Assembly (NCBI RefSeq): GCF_900142575.1
Contig: NZ_FRBI01000001.1
Location: 249,014 to 313,013 of the forward strand
From: Actinacidiphila paucisporea
Lineage (GTDB): Bacteria > Actinomycetota > Actinomycetes > Streptomycetales > Streptomycetaceae
Length of the DNA stretch: 64,000 nucleotides
Direction: 5' to 3'
A program made the position numbers and the translations under genes. The notes beneath the pieces are model-generated. The model was not told where the DNA came from. It made no database searches and was given only the letters and a program-made list of their open reading frames with translations. Shown here in pieces: positions 34,487 through 43,088 of this stretch. Each line of letters opens with the position of its first letter. Position 1 is the stretch's first letter.

Positions 34487-34492
34487 CGGCGT

Positions 34493-35791
34493 GTGCCAGA
34501 ACGTAAGACAGGGCCCCTGCGGGTCACGGTGATCGCCGACTCGGACACCCGGTGGAAATGGGGTGCGCTGACCGCGCGCCGCATCGACCCCGACGCCCGC
34601 CTCGACGCCCGGCTGCTCCGCGGCCGCGCCACCCCCACCTCGCGGCAGCTCGCCGAACTCGGTATCCCCGCCGACTCGATGGCCGAGTCGACCATGGCGG
34701 AACTGCTGGCCGAGACGCACGCGGGCACCTGTGACGTGCTGGTCGTCTCCTGCGTCGGCGGCACCGTCCAGGCGCTGCTGCACGGCCTGTCCCGCGCGTG
34801 GCAGGGCAGCGACCGCCGCCCGGTCGTCGTGACCGGATACGTCGGCGTGGTCTACGAGAAGCTCGCCGACGGGCTGCTGCTGCGCGCCGGCGCGGACGTC
34901 GTCCTGGCCAACAGCGCGGACGACGCACGGCGGTTCAGGGACGTCTACGACGGCGTCGGCTACCGCACCGGCAGCATCGTGGAGACCGCGCTCCCCTTCC
35001 TCGGCGGCGAGCCCTACCGGACCGACAGCGGCCGGCCCTTCACCGTCACCTTCGCCGTCCAGCCCTCGGTGCCCGACGGCCGCGCCGACCGGCTGCACCT
35101 GCTGCGGCGCGCCGTCGGCCACGCCCGGCTGCACCCGTCGCGCGAGGTGCTGGTCAAGCTCCGCAGCAAGCCGGGCGAGCACACCACCCACATCGAGGAG
35201 CAGCCCTACCAGAAACTGGTCGCCGCCCTCGATCCGCCGCCCAACCTGCGCCTGGTCTACGGCAACATGGCCGAGGTCCTGGACCGCACCGACCTGCTGG
35301 TGACCGTCAGCTCCACCGCGGCACTCGAGTCGCTGCACCGCGGCATCCCCACGGCGGTCCTCACCGACCTCGGCATCCGCGAGTCGCTGGGCAACCACCA
35401 CTTCCTGGGCTCCGGCTGCTACGCCTCGTGGGACGAACTGGACGACGGCCGCCTGCCGCAGGCCTCGCCGGAGTGGACCGCCACCCACGGCGTCGCGGGC
35501 AGCGCCCCCTACGCCGCCCTGCGCGGCCGGGTGACCGCGCTGCTCGACCTGCCCGAACTCCCGGCACTGTCCCCTTATTACACGCTGCGCACCGCGCCCG
35601 GTTACCTGCCCGGCCTGCTGGCCCGCCACGGCCTCACCCCCAAGGGCGAGCCCGTCGCCGGCTTCACGCCCCGCGAGGCGGGCCCGGTCCGCCAGGCGGT
35701 CCGCGAATTCGTCCGCAACTCCGCCAGGACCGCCTATCGGCAGGGCGTTCAGCGGGTCGCCCCGACCATCCGCCGCTGGGGGCAGCTGTGA
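34493..35791 (+). CDS. DUF6716-type putative glycosyltransferase
   Basis: A 432-aa protein. It begins LRVTVIADSDTRWKWGALTA, has a Rossmann-like segment VLVVSCVGGTVQALLHGL, and a C-terminal GT-B-like block LLVTVSSTAALESLHRGIPT (about 265-285) resembling the phosphate/nucleotide-binding region of capsule glycosyltransferases. I recall this as DUF6716, found in actinobacterial neuA/neuB loci; activity is not proven. It starts with GTG and seems to be the first gene of the rightward unit. A 466-bp repeat-containing gap follows before neuA. Confidence 0.7.
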   Translation: MPERKTGPLRVTVIADSDTRWKWGALTARRIDPDARLDARLLRGRATPTSRQLAELGIPADSMAESTMAELLAETHAGTCDVLVVSCVGGTVQALLHGLSRAWQGSDRRPVVVTGYVGVVYEKLADGLLLRAGADVVLANSADDARRFRDVYDGVGYRTGSIVETALPFLGGEPYRTDSGRPFTVTFAVQPSVPDGRADRLHLLRRAVGHARLHPSREVLVKLRSKPGEHTTHIEEQPYQKLVAALDPPPNLRLVYGNMAEVLDRTDLLVTVSSTAALESLHRGIPTAVLTDLGIRESLGNHHFLGSGCYASWDELDDGRLPQASPEWTATHGVAGSAPYAALRGRVTALLDLPELPALSPYYTLRTAPGYLPGLLARHGLTPKGEPVAGFTPREAGPVRQAVREFVRNSARTAYRQGVQRVAPTIRRWGQL

Positions 35792-36257
35792 CCCGATTCC
35801 GCGCCGGCGGCGGCGCTCGCCGCCCAGGGTGCCCCCTCCCGGGGCGCGGCAGTTCGGCGGTTCCCCCACGGCAGGGGGTGCCTCCCAGGGGCGCGGGGCT
35901 GCGTCTGATCCGCGGCCGGCGCCGCGGGGGCGCTGCTGCGTCGGTGGTGCCCTCCAGGGGCGCGCGGGGGTACCCCCATGCGGAAGCTCTGGTGGGGGTA
36001 CCCCCATGCGGAAGCTCTGGTGGGGGTACCCCCATGCGGAAGCTCTGGGGGAGGACTGCGCCCGCAACCCTCCACCGGCCGGTGGTCCGGATCGGAGCGA
36101 AGAGCCCCTTTCGGACGGTGGCGACGTGCAGCCGGTCGACGGCTGGTCGTGCCCACGCGGCGCCGGCCGCACATCGGATGCAGTCCCGCGCCCCTATCAG
36201 GCGCCCCCTCCCCGGAGGGGAACCGCACAAGAGCCGCACGTACGACAGGAGTCACCC
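35792..36257. other. Repeat-bearing intergenic region before neuA
   Basis: This 466-bp gap has no convincing gene. It holds fragments of dispersed repeats (an AGGGGCGCGGGG block near 35895), three tandem 28-bp palindromic units, and the palindrome-bearing motif CCACCGGCCGGTGGTCCGG at 36072-36090, which recurs at 53169. The neuA ribosome site ACAGGAG is at 36245-36251. Confidence 0.7.
35966..36049. repeat. Three tandem 28-bp units around GGGGGTACCCCC
   Basis: Units begin at 35966, 35994 and 36022. Each is GGGGGTACCCCC followed by ATGCGGAAGCTCTGG and a spacer T. Related single copies occur at 39805, 50357 and 50540, so this is a dispersed palindromic element amplified here. Confidence 0.85.
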
Positions 36258-37508
36258 ATGAGTGAGACGCACCGCCCGCCGGTGGAAGCGGCGGAACCGG
36301 CGGCAGGAGTCCAGGCCGGCGCCCGGGTGCTGGCCGTCATTCCCGCCCGCGGCGGGTCCAAGGGCGTGCCCGGGAAGAACCTGGCGCCGGTCGGCGGCGT
36401 GGCGCTGGTGGTGCGGGCGGTCCGGGCGTGCGTACGGGCCCGCCGCGTCAGCGCCGTGGTGGTCTCGACGGACGACCCGTCGATCGCCGAGGCGGCCCGC
36501 ACGGCCGGCGCCGAGGTCGTGCTGCGCCCGGTTGCCATAGCCGGCGACACCGCGACCAGCGAGGCCGCGGTGCTGCACGCGATGGACGCCCACGAGGCGC
36601 TGTCCGCCGGCAGCACCGACGTGGTGCTGCTGGTCCAGTGCACCAGCCCGTTCCTCACCTCCGACGAGATCGACGGCGTAGTCGCCGCGGTGGTCGACGG
36701 CGGCGCGGACACCGCGCACACCGTCGCCCCCTTCCACGGCTTCATCTGGCGCGAGCCGGCCGAGGATGTCGCCGAGAGCGGCTCGGCCTACGGCGTCAAC
36801 CACGACAAGGCCACCCGCCCGCGCCGCCAGGACCGCCCGCAGGACCTGCTGGAGACCGGTGCCGCCTACGCGATGCGCGCCGCCGGCTTCCGCGCCGCCG
36901 GCCACCGCTTCTTCGGGCGCACCGCCCTGGTCCGCACCGACCCCGCGAAGGTGCTGGAGATCGACGAGCCCGCCGACCTCCGGCGCGCCCGCGCCCTGGC
37001 CCCGCTGCTCGACCCGACGGCGGCCACCCCGACCCGCGACGACGTCGACGCGGTCGTCCTGGACTTCGACGGCACCCAGACGGACGACCGGGTGCTGATC
37101 GACGCGGACGGACATGAGGCCGTCACCGTGCACCGCGGTGACGGGCTCGGGATCGCGGCCCTGCGCCGTGCGGGACTTCCCGTCCTCATCCTGTCCACCG
37201 AGACCAACCCGGTCGTCGCCGCCCGGGCGAGGAAGCTCAGCGTCCCCGTCCTGCACGGCATCGACCGCAAGGACCTCGCGCTCAAGCAGTGGTGCGAGGA
37301 GAACGGCATAGCGCCCGAGCGCGTGCTCTACGCCGGCAACGACGTCAACGACCTGCCGTGCTTCGGCCTTGTCGGCTGGCCCGTCGCCGTCGCGGGAGCC
37401 CACGACGTCGTACGGGCCGCCGCCCGTGCGATCACCACGGTCGACGGTGGCCACGGCGCGATCCGCGAGATCGCCGCGTGGCTGCTCGGCCCCACTCTGG
37501 CCCGCTGA
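36258..37508 (+). CDS. neuA: CMP-nonulosonate (sialic/Kdn) synthetase fused to a HAD phosphatase
   Basis: A 416-aa two-domain protein. Residues ~20-250 are a cytidylyltransferase: VLAVIPARGGSKGVPGKNLA (CTP-binding), VVVSTDDPSIAE, LVQCTSPFLTSDEID and VLEIDEPADL. Residues ~255-416 are a KdsC/NeuA-C-type HAD phosphatase with nucleophile motif VLDFDGTQTDD, ILSTETN, the lysine in IDRKDLALKQW and AGNDVNDLPCF. The pair could dephosphorylate a nonulosonate 9-phosphate and then activate it with CTP. ATG 36258 follows ACAGGAG; the earlier open frame crosses repeats. neuB follows after 49 bp. Confidence 0.88.
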   Translation: MSETHRPPVEAAEPAAGVQAGARVLAVIPARGGSKGVPGKNLAPVGGVALVVRAVRACVRARRVSAVVVSTDDPSIAEAARTAGAEVVLRPVAIAGDTATSEAAVLHAMDAHEALSAGSTDVVLLVQCTSPFLTSDEIDGVVAAVVDGGADTAHTVAPFHGFIWREPAEDVAESGSAYGVNHDKATRPRRQDRPQDLLETGAAYAMRAAGFRAAGHRFFGRTALVRTDPAKVLEIDEPADLRRARALAPLLDPTAATPTRDDVDAVVLDFDGTQTDDRVLIDADGHEAVTVHRGDGLGIAALRRAGLPVLILSTETNPVVAARARKLSVPVLHGIDRKDLALKQWCEENGIAPERVLYAGNDVNDLPCFGLVGWPVAVAGAHDVVRAAARAITTVDGGHGAIREIAAWLLGPTLAR

Positions 37509-37557
37509 CCCGGCCACCTCACCCCCGTCAGTCCCGAACCCCGTAAGGAACTCCCCC

Positions 37558-38511
37558 GTGACCTCTCCCCTCGCTTCCCTGCCCTCCAATCTGCGCCCGG
37601 TCGGCTCCCGCCACATCGGCAACGGCCAGCCCGTGTACGTCACCGGCGAGATCGGCATCAACCACAACGGCGACCTGGAGAACGCGTTCGCCCTCATCGA
37701 CGCGGCCGTCGCCGCGGGCTGCGACGCGGTCAAGTTCCAGAAGCGCACCCCGGAGATCTGCACCCCGCGCGACCAGTGGGAGATCGAGCGGGACACCCCG
37801 TGGGGCCGGATGACGTACATCGACTACCGCCACCGCGTCGAGTTCGACGAGGCCGGCTACCGCTCGATCGACGCGTACTGCCGCAAGCGCGGCATCGACT
37901 GGTTCGCCTCCCCGTGGGACGTCGAGTCGGTCGCCTTCCTGGAGAAGTTCGACGTGCCCGCGCACAAGGTCGCGTCCGCCTGTCTGACCGACGACGACCT
38001 GCTGCGCGCGCTGCGCGCCACCGGCCGCACGGTCATCCTGTCCACCGGCATGTCGACGCCCCGGCAGATCCGGCACGCCGTCGAGGTGCTCGGCAGCGAC
38101 AACATCGTGCTCTGCCACGCCACGTCGACCTACCCGGCCAAGCACGAGGAGCTCAACCTGCGGATGATCAACACCCTGCAGAACGAGTACCCCAACGTGC
38201 CCGTCGGCTACTCCGGCCACGAGGTCGGCCTGCAGACCACGCTGGCCGCCGTCGCGCTCGGCGCCGTCTTCGTCGAGCGCCACATCACCCTCGACCGCGC
38301 CATGTGGGGCTCCGACCAGGCCGCCTCGGTCGAGTCGACCGGCCTGGAGCGGCTGGTCCGCGACATCCGCATCATCGAGACGTCGCTGGGCGACGGCGTC
38401 AAGAAGGTCTACGAGGGCGAGCTGGGCCCGATGAAGAAGCTGCGCCGCGTCGCCGGCGTGGTCGCCGAGACCGAGGACGCCGAGTCCGGCGCGGTGAGCG
38501 CCTCCGTCTGA
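37558..38511 (+). CDS. neuB: Nonulosonate (sialic/Kdn-type) synthase
   Basis: A 317-aa TIM-barrel synthase that condenses phosphoenolpyruvate with a mannose-type substrate. Family segments: VTGEIGINHNGDLENAFALI (about 28-47), CDAVKFQKRTPEICTP, DWFASPWDVESVAFL, VILSTGMST, LCHATSTYPAKHEELNL and GYSGHEVGLQTTLAAVALGA. The usual C-terminal SAF (antifreeze-like) domain of about 60 residues is missing; the protein ends soon after the barrel. GTG 37558 follows AAGGA. The gene lies between neuA and a GT52-like gene. No neuC-type epimerase is near, consistent with a Kdn-like product. Confidence 0.87.
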   Translation: MTSPLASLPSNLRPVGSRHIGNGQPVYVTGEIGINHNGDLENAFALIDAAVAAGCDAVKFQKRTPEICTPRDQWEIERDTPWGRMTYIDYRHRVEFDEAGYRSIDAYCRKRGIDWFASPWDVESVAFLEKFDVPAHKVASACLTDDDLLRALRATGRTVILSTGMSTPRQIRHAVEVLGSDNIVLCHATSTYPAKHEELNLRMINTLQNEYPNVPVGYSGHEVGLQTTLAAVALGAVFVERHITLDRAMWGSDQAASVESTGLERLVRDIRIIETSLGDGVKKVYEGELGPMKKLRRVAGVVAETEDAESGAVSASV

Positions 38512-38587
38512 CCTGCGGACGCGGTACGGGCGGCGGAGACCGCGGGAAGCACCAGGACGACCACGAGTGAGGACAAGGAACGAGTCG

Positions 38588-39742
38588 ATGACCGACACCC
38601 CCGCCTCCGGCACCCTCCCGACGCCCCGACCGGGCACCGGGGCCGTAGCGCTGGTCGAGTCACCCGTTCAGCTGCTCAACGTCCTGGAGTGGGCGCACAT
38701 ACATCCGCCCGCGATCCCCGCCGCCCGTGACGGCCGCGCCGACGACGACGGCGCCGCTGCCGTACGGGAACCCGCCGCGCTGCCGCTGACCGTCGTGGTG
38801 CTCTCGCCCGCGGACCCGACCAGCCGCGGCCAGCTGCGGCGGATGGCCGAACTCGCCCGCGACCAGGGCGCGGTCGTCCGCTGGTACGAGGCCCGCGGCG
38901 GCCGCGGCGGCCTGCTGCGGACGGCGGTCGCGCTCGCGCCCCTGCTGGTCCGGGTCAGGCTGCTGGTCATCGGCGACCCGTTCTCCCGGCTGGTGCAGGT
39001 ACTGCTGCCGCTGTGCCGGGCCAGGCGGCTCACCGTCGTGGACGACGGCACCGCGACGATGGAGTTCACCGAGATCCTCTCCCGCGGCGGCCGGCTGGTG
39101 CGGTGGCACCGCAGCGGGCGGCGCCGCTCCCCGGTGGACGCCGCCTTCGGGATCTTCGCGTCCGCCGCCCGCCGCCGGCTCACCCCCGGCCGCCGGCGGC
39201 ACGTCGAACTCTTCAGCGCCATGCCCGCGACGCCGCCGCCCGGCATGGCGCTGCGCACCAACCGCTTCGCGTGGACCCGCAGCCGCTTCGGGCCGCCGGG
39301 CGTGCTCGACGGCACCGACCTGATCGGGACGTCGCTGGTCGAGACGGGCGTCGTGGACCCCGGCCACTACCTGTCGGTGGTCACCGGACTGGCCGCGACG
39401 TACGGGGCGAAGCGGTATTTCGCCCATCGCAAGGAGTCGCAGGACAAGCTGCACCGGCTGGCCGCCGAGACCGGCCTGGAGATCGTCCGCCCCGACCTCC
39501 CGCTCGAACTCGTCGCCCGCCGCGGCCCGACCGGCCGCCGCGTGCTGTCCTTCCCCTCGACGGTCGTCCACACGCTGCCGCTCGTCCTCGACGGTACGGG
39601 CGTCGGCATCACCGTCGTGGACATCGACCCCGCCTGGCTCACGGCCGGCGCCGCGCCCCGCGCCCACACCTTCCTCAGCGACATCACCGACTCCGCCCGC
39701 GACCTCCACAACCTCCCCCCGGCGGCCACCCCGACGCCCTGA
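38588..39742 (+). CDS. GT52/polysialyltransferase-like glycosyltransferase (putative)
   Basis: A 384-aa protein. VALVESPVQLLNVLEWAHIH (about 22-41) resembles the start of GT52 sialyltransferases, and RYFAHRKESQDKLHRLA (about 278-294) resembles their HR-containing donor-site segment. The middle has LLVIGDPFSRLVQVLLPLC and TVVDDGTATMEF, again as in that clan. It probably transfers nonulosonate from the CMP donor, but the linkage is unknown. ATG 38588 with AAGGA upstream is preferred over ATG 38567. Confidence 0.6.
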   Translation: MTDTPASGTLPTPRPGTGAVALVESPVQLLNVLEWAHIHPPAIPAARDGRADDDGAAAVREPAALPLTVVVLSPADPTSRGQLRRMAELARDQGAVVRWYEARGGRGGLLRTAVALAPLLVRVRLLVIGDPFSRLVQVLLPLCRARRLTVVDDGTATMEFTEILSRGGRLVRWHRSGRRRSPVDAAFGIFASAARRRLTPGRRRHVELFSAMPATPPPGMALRTNRFAWTRSRFGPPGVLDGTDLIGTSLVETGVVDPGHYLSVVTGLAATYGAKRYFAHRKESQDKLHRLAAETGLEIVRPDLPLELVARRGPTGRRVLSFPSTVVHTLPLVLDGTGVGITVVDIDPAWLTAGAAPRAHTFLSDITDSARDLHNLPPAATPTP

Positions 39743-39804
39743 CCTCAGCCACCCTCCGCGGCCGAGGCAACGCCGGGCGTAGGAGGACGCAGGCCCGAAG
39801 GGGC

Positions 39805-39838
39805 GCGTGGGGGTACCCCCACGCGAAGCTCTGGGGGA
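39805..39838. repeat. Dispersed palindromic element copy
   Basis: GCGTGGGGGTACCCCCACGC is a perfect 20-bp palindrome, followed by GAAGCTCTGGGGGA. The flanking GGGCGTAGGAGGACGCAGG upstream is repeated near 50506, next to another copy of the element. The whole gap 39743-39975 otherwise shows no gene. Confidence 0.8.
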
Positions 39839-39975
39839 GAACCGCGCGACCAGCCACAACGCGGCCGCGGACAAGCAGCACACCGCAACTGGCGCAGGCG
39901 GCACCTGACGCCTCGTTCGCTCCGCGGCCAACCGCACGTAACCCAATGATCATCTCCGTAGGATTGAGTACGGGA

Positions 39976-41538
39976 ATGGCGGGATCATTACGCGGCACCG
40001 AACTCGCGCACCTCTCGGCCCCCGGTCTCGACGCGGGCCCGGACTCCGCCGCGGCCCCGGCCGCACGCGGTGTCGCGGTGGTCACCAGCGGCGGCGTCGA
40101 CGGTGACTCCCGGGCCCTGCGGGTGGCGGCGGCGGCGCAGGCCGCGGGCTACCGCGTCACCCTCGTGGGGCAGGCGCCCGCGACCGTGGCGCCGCGCGGC
40201 ATCGACGTGCGGCAGGTCGTCGTGCGAGGGGTGCTGGGCAACCACCGGGTGCGGCGCCCGCGACCGGGCCTGCGCTGGCCGCTGGCCTATCGCAGTGCCG
40301 GCGCGCACGACCACCGCACGGTGCGGATCGAGGCGGCGAGGGCGCTGCTGGTGACCCGCGCGGCGGAGCTGAACCTGGTGCACCGCCCGCTGCCGCTGCT
40401 GGCGCTCGCCCGGTGCGGACACGCGCTGGCCTGGGTGCGCTACGGGGTGCGGGCCGGCTGGACGCGGGTGCGGGCGGCGCAGTACCTGGCGGCGGTACGC
40501 CGGCGGCGCAGTCCGGACGCCCGGCTGGACAACCTGATGACGGACCTGACCCGGCTGCTGCTCGGCCGCAGGGCCTGGCGCCGGCTCGACCCGGGCCTGC
40601 TGGACGAGGAGGTCGCCTACGGCCCGGTGCTCGACGAGGTGCGCCCGCACCTCATCCACGCGCTGGGGCACCGGGCGCTGGGCGTCGCGATCAGGGCCGC
40701 GCTGCGCGCGGAGGGGACGGGGCACCGCGTCGAGGTGGTGTGGGACGTGCCGCCGCGCACCCCTGCCCCGACCCGCAGGGCGGACGTCGCCGGCGACGCG
40801 CACGAGCGGTCGTTCGCCCGCGAGGCGGACGGCGTGGTGACCGTCGGCGAGGGCCTGGCCCGCGAGCTGCGGGCCAGGCACCGGCTGCCGGCGACCCCGG
40901 CGGTGGTGCGCAACGCCCCGCCGCTGGCCGAGGCCATGCCCCGGCACCCGCACGGCGTCCGCGACCGCTGCCGGCTGGCGCCCGACGTACCGCTGCTGGT
41001 GCACGCCGGGCCGGTCGCGCCCGACCGCGGCCCCGCGACCGTCATCGAGGCGCTGCCCAAGCTCTACGACCTGCACGCGGCCTTCGTCGTCCCCGACCCC
41101 TCGCACCCCGGCCTGGCCGCCCTGCGCTACCGCGCCGCCCAGCTCGGCGTCCACGCCCGGCTGCACGTGCTGCCGTACGTGCCCGTCGCGGAGATCCCGG
41201 CCTTCCTGGCCTCGGCCGACATCGGCGTCCTGCCGGTCCACAAGCTGCCGCACCACCAGTCGGTGCTGGCCACCCGCTACTTCGAGTACGCGCACGCCCG
41301 GCTGCCCGTGGTGGTCAGCGACGTGCGCGCGATGGCCGCGGCGACCCTGGAGCTGGGCAACGGCGAGGTCTTCCGGGCCGGCGACACCGCCGACTTCGTC
41401 CGCGCGGTCGGCGCGGTGCTGACCAACCCGCGCCGCTACCGGAAGGCGTACGACCGCGTCGACGTGCTGCGGGAATGGTCCTGGCAGACCGAGTCGGCCC
41501 GGCTGCTCGACCTCTACGGCCGCCTGCTGGGGCCGTAG
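39976..41538 (+). CDS. Family 4-type (GT-B) glycosyltransferase with an early TTA codon
   Basis: A 520-aa protein. The N-terminal Rossmann half begins GVAVVTSGGVDGDSRALRVA; the C-terminal half has the GT4 signatures PLLVHAGPVAPDRGPATVIE, VPVAEIPAFLASADIGVLPV and ATRYFEYAHARLPVVVSDV. A ~70-residue insertion rich in Arg and Leu separates them. ATG 39976 is chosen (GTAGGA near 39958); ATG 39946 lacks a ribosome site, and GTG 40076 is a later possibility. With either ATG the gene carries a TTA codon at 39988-39990, the rare leucine codon read by the bldA tRNA. Confidence 0.8.
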   Translation: MAGSLRGTELAHLSAPGLDAGPDSAAAPAARGVAVVTSGGVDGDSRALRVAAAAQAAGYRVTLVGQAPATVAPRGIDVRQVVVRGVLGNHRVRRPRPGLRWPLAYRSAGAHDHRTVRIEAARALLVTRAAELNLVHRPLPLLALARCGHALAWVRYGVRAGWTRVRAAQYLAAVRRRRSPDARLDNLMTDLTRLLLGRRAWRRLDPGLLDEEVAYGPVLDEVRPHLIHALGHRALGVAIRAALRAEGTGHRVEVVWDVPPRTPAPTRRADVAGDAHERSFAREADGVVTVGEGLARELRARHRLPATPAVVRNAPPLAEAMPRHPHGVRDRCRLAPDVPLLVHAGPVAPDRGPATVIEALPKLYDLHAAFVVPDPSHPGLAALRYRAAQLGVHARLHVLPYVPVAEIPAFLASADIGVLPVHKLPHHQSVLATRYFEYAHARLPVVVSDVRAMAAATLELGNGEVFRAGDTADFVRAVGAVLTNPRRYRKAYDRVDVLREWSWQTESARLLDLYGRLLGP

Positions 41539-41726
41539 GGCCCACCGGCCGTACGGGGCCGCGTTGCCTCGCGGGCGGCTGCTCGTTGAGCGAGTATGGG
41601 GGTGTTCACGTCCGAACCCTAAAAGGGAGGACATACCCCTGAGGATGACCGGGTATGCGCCGATCGGGCTACTTCTTCACCTCCAGACGCCCGTGTTTTT
41701 GTCCGATCAGCCCAGAGGAGCTGTTC

Positions 41727-42935
41727 ATGGGGCCTACGCTGACTGGGGTGAACGACTCACCCACAGCGCCGTCCGGTGCGCTGTCCGAAGAACTGCGCCA
41801 TGAACTCATCGCGTTCCGCCGCGACCTGCACCGACACCCGGAACTGAGCCGGCAGGAGTTCAGGACCACCGAGAAGATCAGGGCCAGGCTGGAGTTCGCC
41901 GGGCTGAGACCGGTGGTGCTGCCCGGCGGGACCGGGCTGATGTGCGACATCGGTCCCGACGACCCGGATCGGGGGCGCCTGGCGCTGCGGGCCGACATCG
42001 ACGCGCTGCCGGTGCCGGACACCAAGGACGTGGAATACCGCTCGACCGTCGAGGGCCGGGCGCACGCGTGCGGGCACGACGTGCACACCGCCGTCGTGCT
42101 GGGCGCCGGCCTGGTGCTGGCGGATCTGGCCGCGCGGGGGCGGCTGCCGCGGCCGGTGCGGCTGGTCTTCCAGGCGGCCGAGGAGGTCATGCCGGGTGGC
42201 GCGCTCGACGCGGTGAAGGCCGGCGTGCTCGACGGGGTGGAACGTATCTTCGCCGTCCACTGCGACCCCAAGGTCGAGGTCGGCAGGATCGGCCTGCGGC
42301 AGGGGCCGATCACCTCGGCGGCCGACAAGCTGCTGCTCACCCTGGACGGGCCCGGCGGGCACAGCGCCCGACCGCACCTGACCACCGACCTGGTGATGGC
42401 GACCGCCAAGCTGGCCACCGAGCTGCCGACCGTCCTGACCCGCCGCGCCGACCCGCGCTCGGGCCTGAGCGTGGTGTGGGGCCGTATCGAGGCCGGCCAC
42501 GCGGCGAACGTCATCCCGCAGCACGCCGAGCTGGAGGGCACCGTCCGCTGCCTGGACCTGGTGGCCTGGCACGAGGCGCCCGACCTGGTGCACGAGGTGA
42601 TCGACCAGGTCGCCGCGATGTACCGCGCCAAGTGCGCGATCACCTACCAGCGGGGGGTGCCTCCGGTGGTGAACGAGGCGGTGTCGACCGAGCTGCTGCG
42701 GGACGCGATGACCGCCCGGCGCGGCCTGCACGCGGTGGAGGACACCGAGCAGAGCCTGGGCGGCGAGGACTTCTCGTGGTATCTGGAGCAGGTGCCGGGC
42801 GCGCTGGCCCGGCTCGGGGTGCGGCCGGTGGGCGACACCGCCAAGCGCGATCTGCACCAGGGCGACTTCGACGCCGACGAGGGCGCGATCACGGTCGGCG
42901 TGGAGCTGTTCACCGGGGTTGCGCTGCTGGTCTGA
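41727..42935 (+). CDS. M20-family amidohydrolase/peptidase
   Basis: A 402-aa metallohydrolase. RRDLHRHPELSRQEFRTTEK near residue 33, the metal-binding ACGHDVHTAVVLGAG (about 113-127), VFQAAEEVMPGGALDAVKAG with the catalytic Glu pair, and GPGGHSARPH identify M20D-type N-acyl amino acid or hippurate hydrolases. ATG 41727 follows AGAGGAG. It stands just before the nucleoside transport genes, but nothing links its substrate to them. Confidence 0.85.
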   Translation: MGPTLTGVNDSPTAPSGALSEELRHELIAFRRDLHRHPELSRQEFRTTEKIRARLEFAGLRPVVLPGGTGLMCDIGPDDPDRGRLALRADIDALPVPDTKDVEYRSTVEGRAHACGHDVHTAVVLGAGLVLADLAARGRLPRPVRLVFQAAEEVMPGGALDAVKAGVLDGVERIFAVHCDPKVEVGRIGLRQGPITSAADKLLLTLDGPGGHSARPHLTTDLVMATAKLATELPTVLTRRADPRSGLSVVWGRIEAGHAANVIPQHAELEGTVRCLDLVAWHEAPDLVHEVIDQVAAMYRAKCAITYQRGVPPVVNEAVSTELLRDAMTARRGLHAVEDTEQSLGGEDFSWYLEQVPGALARLGVRPVGDTAKRDLHQGDFDADEGAITVGVELFTGVALLV

Positions 42936-43011
42936 CACCGGGTGAGGAGGTGGCTACGGGAGCTTCACCTGGCGGAAATGCGTCGATCCGATAACAGGCC
43001 TTCATTCGGTC

Positions 43012-43039
43012 TTTACCTGACATCTACGCGCGTTAAGCT
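43012..43039 (+). promoter_or_regulatory. Promoter of the BMP gene with near-palindromic nucleoside operator
   Basis: A -35 TTTACC (43012-43017) and a -10 TAAGCT (43034-43039) are 16 nt apart. Between and over them lies CTACGCGCGTTA (43024-43035), which differs in two terminal bases from the palindrome CTACGCGCGTAG found at the other nucleoside genes. Confidence 0.6.
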
Positions 43040-43088
43040 CCCGCTTAGCCAGCGCCGGACGGGGCGCTCCGAACCGAAGGGGACCCTC

